Source: Euplotes cf. woodruffi 2 WChen-2021 | Taxonomy: Eukaryota; Ciliophora; Spirotrichea; Euplotida; Euplotidae | DNA: 22,756 bases | Assembly: GCA_021441665.1 (NCBI GenBank) | Contig: JAGYYN010013285.1 | Coordinates: 1-22,756, forward strand | Direction: 5' to 3' | In this document: positions 9,501-18,257 of the stretch, piece by piece | How the letters are laid out: each line of letters starts with the position of its first letter | How positions within the stretch are numbered: the first letter of the stretch is position 1 | Program-made: the position numbers and the translations under genes | The notes under the pieces: model-generated | Database searches by the model: none | Seen by the model: only the letters and a program-made list of their open reading frames with translations | What the model was told of the DNA's origin: nothing

Positions 9501-11376
9501 TTACTTTTCAAATTTATTACCTCAGCTTAAACAATTCATACTATAAGTCTGCTGGAGTACAGCTGGATTGATAGTCATTTCATGAGATCTCTTTTCAATA
9601 GTCGCGACAGCTAAAGCAAGATTTTCGGTGAAAGACTCTAATTGAGTGATGCTTTTCTCACTGACCTTGGTCTTTTTATCAAGTCCTCGAAGTTTGACTT
9701 CTCAAATCTCTTTGAACCGTTCAAAAATATCAATTGAGAGCTTTTTATCAACCCTGTCTGCTATTACATCTAAATTCATATCTTTAGCGAGTTTATCAAA
9801 TCTGCGCTGGATACTGATTCTCTCGCTATCGATACGTTTTTCGAATATTACGATTTTCTCTTTGACCATGTCCATCATTTCTTCATCGTTTTTGACTCCG
9901 CTTCGAGCGAATTTGTCCAAAAACTTGACTTGGTTTTCCTCAGAGATCCTGATAGCCTCTTGGATCGCGACTTCCTTGATTAAATCGAGCTTTTTGATGA
10001 ACTCATTATTCGCGTAGATCTAAGTAAATTTAGAAGTTTAGCAGCCTACCATCTTTTGGTCGAATTCAGTTTTAAGACTCGCAGCGATCTCGTCGAACTT
10101 CTCGTTGTTTCCTTCGTCTTCATTGGTCTTACCAAAATTTGGGTTGTCAAGGATCTCTTTGAGGTCAGTCTCCAGCTGGTTCAGCCGCTTGATCTTTACT
10201 CTGTCTTTTTCTTTACAGTCGCTCATGTGGGACTCGAAGTACTCGAATTTCGCTTTGAAAGAGTCTTTTATCGCTTTGTAAGAACTGTCGCATTTCGACT
10301 GCGACAGCTTGAGCCCTTCTTTCAGGATGTTTACGTCTCCCTCCATCTTGCTGACTTTTTGAGTCGTCTCGTTGTTGAGGACGTCAAATCTTTGCGATAT
10401 CGTGGATATGTGCCTCTCCAGCTTGGGGACGTGGCTGTTGAGCTCCTTCATAAAGGAAGACTGGACTTTGTCGCACTCCATCTTTGTGATGTCCCGCACA
10501 AATTCTTTATTAGGGCGGGTCTTTAGCAGCTCTTCGTAGTCTTTCATCTTCCACAAGGTGTTCTTTTCGACTTCTTCGATCTTGTTGTCAGTCTTATCGC
10601 AGAATTTTTGCTGGTCTTCCTGCAGTTTTAAAATTTCTTGATGTAGGACTTCGATCTTGGAGTCGAGAGACTTTTCGAGTAGCATTGAGTTCTCTTCATT
10701 TTCATCCTTTTGCTTTCTGAGTTGTTCGAGGATATCAACTTGATTCGATTTCACCATTTCGTAAAGGAAGCTCACATCGTCGCTAATCTTGCTGGTTGAG
10801 TTGATAATGAGCGATGGGAATTCTTTCATATAAAAGTACTCTTTGAGTAATTTTTCAGCTTCGACGACTTCTTTATTAATTCTGATATCATCGACTTTCT
10901 TTTTGTAATCGACACCTTTTGGTGCTACATATCCTGTTGTTGGTTTTTGTTGGATCTCGTGCGTGGCTTTCGTCTCGTCTTTAGTTTTCTGTCCTGAGTG
11001 CTCAATAGTCTTCAGGTCGTCTTTGAATGCTAAATGCTGTAGTCCTTTCACGACATCCTTCGTGTAGCTGTTTTTGTACAGAACTTTAAACGACGTCTTC
11101 TCGAACTTTTGCTGGCTTGTAGTTGCCAGTCCGTTCAGCAACAACGCGTGCTGATTAATCGTCTCGATTATACTTTTCAAAATGTCGTTGAGTGAGTTCA
11201 CATTTATATTCAGCTCAATTAGCGACGGCTTAGAATGCGATGACTTTGAGCTACTTTTACGCACTGTGTCTTTTGAGTTCTGTGAGTCGTCTTTGATCGT
11301 GTGCACTGACATCTTATTTCCTCTCTTTTGACCTCGAGTCCACCGGGTCTGATTCATTACTGTATGTGTTGAACAT
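9501..11376 (-). CDS. Coiled-coil protein with C-terminal CxxC motif
   Basis: About 614 residues, one +1 site and one intron. The favoured start is the ATG at 11376 (MFNTYSNESD...), which runs into AAA-TAA-G (TAA 11314-11316); a +1 shift enters the long frame at KMSVHTIKDD. The alternative is an ATG at 11357 already in the long frame (MNQTRWTRGQ). A Ser/Lys-rich N-terminus is followed by long coiled-coil segments (for example DILEQLRKQKDENEE, LEKSLDSKIEVLHQEILKL, and LERHISTISQRFDVL). After the intron come more helices (DKFARSGVKNDEEMMDMVKE). The protein ends NCLSCGNKFEK, where the second Cys of CxxC is a UGA codon. A CLSC ending after coiled coils recalls ciliary DUF4795/QRICH2-type proteins, but I cannot confirm this. 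An axonemal or basal-body role is a guess. Confidence 0.75.
10020..10049 (-). other. Intron in the 9501-11376 gene, 30 nt
   Basis: On the minus strand it begins GTAGGC and ends ACTTAG, phase 0. It removes two in-frame stops and joins FDQKM to IYANNEF. Confidence 0.75.
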
Positions 11377-11761
11377 ATTTCTTGAAAACTCAACCACTGT
11401 TTTTCTTGGGTTCTTTATATCTATATTTTCAGTGTTTTAAATGTATTTTTGAGGCAAAAATATATTTGCAACTTATATTTTTACTTATGACATTTTAAAA
11501 CTCGAAATTTGAGTTTTTAAAAATCATATTCATATTTTTAGTTTTTATTAATGATATATATTTTAAGGTTGTGGGTGATTAATGATTTTTTATTGTAACT
11601 TTATGCATTTCTAAATCATTTTTATTACTTGCTGCTTGCTCGAGCATATTTTCGTCGTCCATTTTAAAATTTGAATTTAATTCAATTTATAAATTATAAA
11701 GGCTTCATTATAAATTTGAATAATAAGCTGTAAATAATACTAATTTTAAGTAGATTCTATA
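11377..11761. other. AT-rich gap with a short minus-strand ORF
   Basis: About 385 nt between importin-9 and the next gene. Mostly AT-rich. On the minus strand, ATG at 11662 opens a 27-codon ORF (MDDENMLEQAASNKND...) that stops at 11579. It could be an upstream ORF or a 5' exon of the 9501-11376 gene, but I found no convincing splice pair. An E-Cbs-like near match lies on the minus strand at about 11678-11687. Confidence 0.4.
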
Positions 11762-14700
11762 TTATTGTAAAATATATTTATCCCAAAGTTCTTTGTCGTC
11801 TTTTTCGAGGTGTTTGATACAGGACTTCATGTAAGTCTGTTTCGTCTTGAACAGTTCAATAAGCCCGTTTTGCACATATTCCTTCAAATTAATATCGCTC
11901 CATGGATCAGCTAAGGAAAGAAGATCTTCTTCATTTTGTTCTTCCATTTCCTCAGCATCTTCGATTTCAAATCCAAGCATTTCAGACATATAAACTTCAG
12001 ATCCAGTTTCGAGGTCAGCAAGGCCTTTATCCTTGCTTTCTTTGATGAGGTCAGCGAGGAGGTCTACTTGTTCATCTTCGAAGTCCTGGATCTCGTCCAT
12101 GTTAACTTCGATGGACTCTTTGATTTCTTCGTTGTCTTCATCGTAGCTATTGTCGATGTCTTCGTTGTAGTCGTCGTCGCCGCCCATGGTGTCCATTCTT
12201 CCATTTTCATCGTACTGGAATTTGTAGCCTTTGGTCTCACCGTTGCCTTTGTTTTCTTCGAATCGTTTTCTTTGCTTTTCCATCTTTTCTTCGTTCTTGA
12301 TCATCCGCAGCAGGATCGAAAGGATTTTGAATGGAGCGTTGACCTCGGACTTCACATTTTTGTGGGACGGGTTGTACCCCACCACATTCAAAGCAGAGAT
12401 GTGCGGGTTGTTCAACGACAGAATCTTCAGGAGCGCTGAGAATGTCGTGTTCTTCGCATAGTTCCCTCTGAATAATGGCTGGTGCAACAGCCATTTATCG
12501 AGGAGAACTTTTAACGAGATCTTGTCGTTTACTGATGTCTCTGACAAAAACTCAATGATCTTATCCGGATTTGTGTGGAACAGCCTAGCATATACTAAAA
12601 CCAAGCTTTGTACGATAGTCGGGATTCGGCATTTCCTGATCTTTTCAACAATCCCCATCAATATGTCAGTGTCGATTTTCGGAGATATTTTTGAGAATAT
12701 TTGGATAATAAAATTGCCTAAAAACACAGCTGCTGCTTCGTTTGTCTCTGGCTTCAGCATTTTCTTTGCAACTTCAAGAATCCGCTTTGTGACTTTTCTT
12801 TCTTTGATTTTTTCGTGTGAAATCGCAATGAAGGTTCTGAGTCACGATGTTGTGTGCAGCAAGAGGTAAATATCTTGACTTTCAAGCGCGATTTGGAGCA
12901 AGACTGGGAAAATATCAATTACCGCTTTGTGTTCTTGAGACTCAGCGTCGGTCTTCTTTAATAATCTTCACAAAATATCTAACGAGTGCTGCAGGATTGA
13001 AGAGTCTAAATGGGTATCAGCGTTTTCAAGTGCTTTTAGCTCCTCCTTCTTATTTTGGACTTTAATTTCATTACCGAGAATCATTGATTCTTTAGTATTT
13101 GTGATGTGGAAATAGTTCTTCACTATTTCCAACGCAAATGGAGTGTAATTGTTGCAAAATATCGACTTGCACTTTTCGTAGTTTGTCCACATTTTAAATA
13201 CATCGAGAAGATTCGAAACAATTGACGGGCTGTCGTGGTAGTACTTGAATATCTGCAGTAGTCTTGGAGCAGACTCATGCGCGACTTTAGATACAGCTAG
13301 TTCGTCCATTTTGGATAGCTTTTTCATTGCAGAAACTGGAATATGGATTGTGTCACTATTTCATAACAGCAATAGGTCATCAACATTTTCAAGAATACTC
13401 GAAATGTATTCTGAGATATTTTCGATTTGATCGAGATCGACTTTATTAATAAAGTGCACGAGGGTCATTCATGCGCATATTCTGAGCGACAACTGGTTGT
13501 CTTTTCCTAGCATAGCTACGCTTGAATTCACCACATCGATACAATGTGGATCTTTGTCGATCATGAGCCCAGATAGCTTTGTAGCGCACCACATTGCTCT
13601 ACCTTTTAGGATATTCGGAATATCTTTGTTATTTAAATCAGGAAGAATGATCGATCCAAAAATATTAATTAGCGAGAAGTTTGTTGCACCCTTTCTTTCT
13701 CTGTACTTTACAATATCGTCTGATATTGAGCCTAAAAGGAAAAGCGCAACTTCTCTTTTCTTTAGTCCATGGCGTTTGTTCGTGCTATTGTAGGTGTACT
13801 TCATCACATCGACTTCGTCAAAGTTAGTCTCGACGCTTGGAGCTTTACTTTCAGCCATCGAAAGCAAAAAGTTTTCAGCGACTCAGAGTATCGCTTCAAC
13901 TGCGTCATCATCGAAATTCTCGATTATTTGCGAAATAAAGTTGAGGCAGTAGTTTCTTACTGAATGCTCATAGACAATTTCATTGTTAATGTTGATGAAT
14001 TGCGATTGATCGTCTAAGCTTTCATTTTCTTGTTCATTCGATAAAATCATGTAGCTTGCTACCGACGTGATCAGCGGAACTATCCCGATAAAAATAAGAT
14101 TTCTGATCGATCCTTTAGTTGCCAGAGACGTGAGGAGTTCAATCAAATGCATGGTCATTCCGATGATCCCAACTTCTTCGTCTTCCGGCTCAGATTCTAT
14201 TTCCGTGCTTCATTCAGATCGACAGTTCTTCAGGCATAGAGGTCTGTTTTTCGGTCTCTGAATACTCAATCGGCTTGCCGTAGCCGATTGCTTCTGTGTA
14301 AACAGCAAGATTTACATTTAGTAATTTCCATGCGGGCTGGAGGACAATGCTAATGCTTTGAATTGAGTAATTAATCATGTCTCTAAAAATTACAGTCAAT
14401 CACTTTAATGCATTTTTCTTAATATCAAAATGCACCTTTGGATTTGACTGGATCAGCTGCAAGAACAGCGTCATCCAGGTGTTAAATGTATCATCGAGAG
14501 CGGATGTGAGGACCTTTTCATCGATTCCGTCTGCCCACGAGACTCACCTTAATCATTGAAAGTACAGCTGCAAGCACTTCTCTCTGATTTTGCTATCGAC
14601 GTCTGAATTGGTAAACGCAGAGAAAAGGTTCTCGAGTATTTTATTAATCATCACATGGTATCGTTCGTCTGGCTTTATAGCGTTGGTCAATATCCTGAGG

Positions 14701-15268
14701 GAAATATCGATTTGTGATACGTCGTCATCAAGCAGTCCTTCGCAAATCTTGTCCATAAAGCCGTCCCAGACATCTGGAAAGTCAAACTCGATTATTTTAG
14801 CTAGTATTCAAGCGATGAGGTTCCTGAGCCTGTAAGAGCTTTGGTTCATTCAGCTTATTAGTATGTCCTTTACCATTTGTTTCTCTTCTTGTGTGATCTG
14901 TATGTCTGAATCTAGAGAAAGTGAGGACATAAGAGGCTTACCGTCTTCTGGATTTGCAATCCAGAAATCAGTAATCATGTTATTTCAGCACGACTCCTAT
15001 AATCACAGCCTTGAGCATACGAAGAGAAGACAGCAGAACGGACATGTAATTCTTAATGAGACAACCAAGTCTCGCAGTGATTTAAATTACCGTGGAAGTA
15101 CACTTTTCTGAGCTTTATTGAATGCTGCTGCCAGTTGGCAAGCATGTTTGCTAATGACACCAGGAATCCGCCTTCCTTTACTAACTGACAAAACTCTGTG
15201 TATGAGTTTTTTAATGCTATTGGATCTTCGAGATACTTATCGAGTTGGGTTGCCGCTGACTTCTCCAT
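11762..15268 (-). CDS. IPO9: Importin-9 / Kap114 (karyopherin-beta)
   Basis: Importin-9 is a nuclear import receptor (HEAT-repeat karyopherin-beta) for histones H2A-H2B, actin and ribosomal proteins, released by RanGTP. About 1,167 residues, close to the usual ~1,040 plus insertions. The importin-beta N-terminal repeat begins near residue 30 (GFLVSLANML, LKAVIIGVVLK); RLRNLIACILAKIIEFDFPDVW matches the human SVAYAVSAIAHWDWPEAW region; LKGRAMWCATKL matches GRALWAASRF; LKPETNEAAAVFLG and the acidic loop before DPWSDINLKEYVQ match the C-terminus. About ten UGA codons are read as Cys, one in the conserved ECLRAYV position (near 12841). +1 shifts are at AAA-TAA (14980-14982) and at CAT-TAA (15053-15055); the second could instead be a 52-nt intron. 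Near 14208-14223 the frame also moves by one with no stop codon nearby. Confidence 0.88.
14208..14223 (-). other. Unexplained frame change in importin-9 (possible 16-nt intron)
   Basis: The upstream frame (ending SMPEEL) and the downstream frame (EIESEPEDEEVGII) are both clearly importin-9 but differ by one base. Removing 16 nt that start GTCGAT and end TGAAG restores the frame as SMPEELTEIESEPEDEE. The donor is weak. A sense-codon shift or an assembly indel would also explain it. Confidence 0.35.
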
Positions 15269-15718
15269 TTTCTGTGTTCAAATATTTACAGGTGGCAATA
15301 AAAATTAATTAAGTGAGTTTAAAATTTAATTTTTTGATTCTATTTATTACAAACACAAAAATATTTGTTATTTTTGTGTAAAATAAAATTCAATAATCCA
15401 GTGATTTGTTTATGTTCAATGTTTAAAACTAATTTTTTTTCAATAGCACAGTTAAAAAAGTTTTATTTTTACATCGCTTTAAAATCCAATGATAAAAAGT
15501 ATCGATCCCCGTAGCTTATTTAAATTTAATTTTATCTGTGACAATACCAATTAACCATCATCTATCTCCAAATCCATTTTCGCGATGAATAAACCAAATT
15601 GTTGCAAATTATATTAATTTATCATGTATTTATTTTCAATTAAGCATTCTTAGCATTTGACTTTTCTCTTTCTCATAAAACTAATTTAAATTGAATTATT
15701 ACTCAAACCACCATAAAT
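15269..15718. promoter_or_regulatory. AT-rich divergent intergenic region
   Basis: About 450 nt between the divergent starts of importin-9 (-) and the next gene (+), so both promoters should lie here. No ORF of note. An E-Cbs-like near match (AATTGAATTA) is at 15689-15698, 21 nt before the ATG at 15719. No specific promoter element can be supported. Confidence 0.45.
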
Positions 15719-18145
15719 ATGAAAGAAGACAAAATAAACATAACTAGGGTATCACAAGAGTCAGAGGAGCGATCAGCGATGAGTCTGAAGTACGAGTCTT
15801 ACGACCCCCACCTCGAGGTCAAGATTTCGTCTAAAGGAACAAGCACTGACAGCAATAAGCACTTCGCAAGAGGTATTTTGCTTAATGAAGGCACCTCAAA
15901 TGGCCAGCAAGTCACTATCAGTAATAAGTCTCCTGTCAATATTGTCACTCAAGCTGTTAATGAAGCAGAGACAACAATGAAGTTCCATCCTGATGTTGAC
16001 AAGAACAATACGACTAAGATTGAGAGGCCAGCAGACCTTGAAGATGCAAAACGACATAATAACTTTCATAGCATTGATATCGGTAAATAACACCAAGCTG
16101 CAAAAGATTTACTCACTGCTCTGATATTTTTATTTACTTATTTTTTTATTAATTTTCAGTAAATAAACATAATTTTTATTTTGAATAATCAAAACATTTT
16201 TAAATTAAAAAAAAAAAAAGCAATTTAAATTTAGTAATTTTATCTAAATTTTGATCAATTTAGATGAATTTCGAGATATAAAATTGCCACCTAAAAATAG
16301 AATATTGTCTAATAAGAAATTCAATGAAAAATAAATATTACCAATTTCCTTCAAATATCATGATGAAGAAGTTGTGAAAGGTGAACTACCCCATTTTTGA
16401 TATTGAAAGGAGCAAGAACAACATATCCCAGCACAAATAAGACAGTCTCAAGTCTAATGAAGTCATCGAAGCACTCGAGTACTTTGAGTACGTCAATACG
16501 TCAAAAACATCTCAGGAACAAGATTAAGGAAAGATCAGCTGAAGGCATTTCCAAGCAGTCTTGACATCAAGAAAGCATGTTTAACCAGAGCTTACAGTAC
16601 CCGAGGAAGAAGCTATCAGCTGTGAGGAAGAGCGAACAGCTTAACAACTTCGACCTGTCACTGAATTTAAACCAGCATAAGCAAAGACGTCTAAAAAGCG
16701 GGTCTAAAAAGAGCTACAGTACGTATCAGTTTCTTATATTCTTTATTCGATAAAAATTTGGAAAAATTTAAATATAACCAAATATAGATCAGAAATTGTA
16801 CTTGCAGATGATCAATACTGACTCATTTCAGCATCCAAAATCAAACTATTTATTTAAGAAAGCACCAAGCACGCAAAATAAAAAGACAGCGCTGTGGAGT
16901 AATTATCAACAGTAAGCTTACAGTTTTTTATCTTCGCCTACAAAGCGACTTTTTGATGATAAAAAACACAGGCTGCCGTTATCAATAAGCACGTGCAAGA
17001 GCAGCAACAGGAAGCTATCGATAAAATAAGCAAATGAAGCAGTTGAAAGCAGAGGAGCTTGGAAATAAAAAGGAAATATTTAGCTTAAACTATCAAATCA
17101 GCAAACAGCTGTATGACATCACGCGTGAAATATCAAATTCAACCTCAAAGATCAAAAGATTCAACACACCTAAGAAAATCGAGGAAGTTGAGAACACGCA
17201 TGAACAACTTTCTCAGTCAGGAATGGATAATTTGGGTAAGATTGAGGTTAAGTGTCTACACCTAAAATTTTGAGTTTGAACAGCTTAAAGCAGAATATCA
17301 TAGACCGTGAGAATAATGATAACAACTCAGATCGAAAGAACCGCAAGTAGCAACCGCAGTGTGAATTCAAAACAACTTCGGCTATCAATAGAAAACTCAA
17401 AAGAGCACAGCGATAACTTAAATCATCGTAGGTTTTTAATCATAAATGATTTAACTAAAAGCATATGCACATCGTATTTTTATCATCTTGAAGTGATTTT
17501 TAAATACAAAATTCTAGTGGTCAACCACAGATTTAGCTGGGTTCGGTCCAGCATTCAAAAATACGAAAACAAGCTGTTAGCAGGAGCCAAGTACTTTTAT
17601 CCATCTCTCCACGGCTAATGATATTTAGAGATATAAGATGAAGTGAGTGTTTGAAGCACAAAGCAATAAGCGACTTCAGCTTTTCAAAGCTGAAACGCCA
17701 TTCTGAGCTGAGAAACAGCAACGAACATTCTTCAAACAGCAACGAGGATATTGAGATACCAGACTCGCAGCAATCTGATAGTCAAATCGAGAAGTTGTAT
17801 AAAAACGTGATGAAGTCGTGCCATGCGCTCGATCAGCTCAAGCACAAGCTGAAGGAGCTTAAGCATAAGCTTTCAGAAAGAACAGATGAGGCTCTCAGAG
17901 ATGAATGGATTCAAAAAATCATCATGGTGTACAAGGTTCAGCAAATGGGCATGAAAAGTGAGTACGATAGTAAGTATGAAAACCTGCAATCTGAAACTGA
18001 CGTGAAGGACGTGCTGCTTAACAAAATGATTAACAAAAATAAAATCCTTATGGTTGAAAAGCAAAGACACTTGAAACTGCTAAAGAAAAAGGGCAAATTG
18101 GATCGAGATATCGACTATAAAAATATCATCCAGTTATTAGAATAA
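15719..18145 (+). CDS. Unrecognised basic, coiled-coil protein with five introns
   Basis: I do not recognise this protein. ATG at 15719, TAA at 18143-18145. Six exons (15719-16082, 16264-16718, 16788-16911, 16972-17235, 17253-17427, 17531-18145) with five +1 sites: TAA 16332, 16438 and 17027 after AAA, TAG 17348 after AAG, TAG 17578 after TGT. The total is divisible by three and gives about 663 residues. The N-terminus is mixed and polar (MKEDKINITRVSQESEERS); the middle is very Lys/Ser/Asn/Gln-rich and probably disordered; the last ~150 residues form a Lys/Glu-rich coiled coil (HKLKELKHKLSERTDEAL, KMINKNKILMVEKQRHLKLL). Few UGA codons are used. The fourth intron (17 nt) is doubtful. It converges on the next gene with only 112 nt between stops. 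A cytoskeletal role is possible but unsupported. Confidence 0.72.
16083..16263 (+). other. Intron 1 of the 15719-18145 gene, 181 nt
   Basis: GTAAAT donor, AATTTAG acceptor, phase 1; very AT-rich interior with a run of A. It joins HSIDI to DEFRDIKLPP. Confidence 0.65.
16719..16787 (+). other. Intron 2 of the 15719-18145 gene, 69 nt
   Basis: GTACGT donor and AATATAG acceptor, phase 1. It joins KKSY to NQKLYLQMI and removes in-frame stops. Confidence 0.7.
16912..16971 (+). other. Intron 3 of the 15719-18145 gene, 60 nt
   Basis: GTAAGC donor and ACACAG acceptor, phase 2, length divisible by three. It removes an in-frame TAA at 16913. A 12-nt alternative (GTAAGCTTACAG) keeps the same frame but would be implausibly short. 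Confidence 0.6.
17236..17252 (+). other. Intron 4 of the 15719-18145 gene, putative 17 nt
   Basis: GTAAGATTGAGGTTAAG is the only stretch I found whose removal links the upstream frame (MDNLV) to the downstream frame (STPKILSLN). Good donor, weak AAG acceptor. Length is at or below what is usual for Euplotes. Confidence 0.4.
17428..17530 (+). other. Intron 5 of the 15719-18145 gene, 103 nt
   Basis: GTAGGT donor and ACCACAG acceptor, phase 1. It joins NLNH to HLAGFGPAF. The unspliced frame runs on to a stop at 17618 but is hydrophobic and unlike its neighbours. Confidence 0.6.
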
Positions 18146-18257
18146 TCACCTGTAATAATCAATATTTTTGTATTTCAAATTACTAAATATTAAATTTTTA
18201 AATCTATTGAAAATGTAATCTTAGAACGTGACATCACGCAGTTTTGTGATTCATGAT
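18146..18257. other. Short convergent gap with E-Cbs-like motif
   Basis: 112 nt between two convergent stop codons, AT-rich. A full match to HATTGAAaHH (TATTGAAAAT) lies at 18205-18214. Both 3' ends must be formed here. Confidence 0.45.

Noticed and set aside
16912-16923. A 12-nt intron GTAAGCTTACAG
   Set aside because: It keeps the frame but is implausibly short for the spliceosome; a 60-nt intron from the same donor also keeps the frame.
17428-17618. Continuation of the reading frame through 17428-17618 as protein
   Set aside because: The unspliced frame is AT-rich and hydrophobic, ends at a stop, and does not link to the downstream coiled-coil frame; splicing 17428-17530 does.
862-18145. 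Decayed pseudogenes with many stops and frameshifts
   Set aside because: The stops are non-random (mostly AAA-TAA/TAG), every break is a one-base step in the same direction, frames are otherwise open and conserved, and spliced totals are divisible by three. This fits Euplotes translation, not decay.
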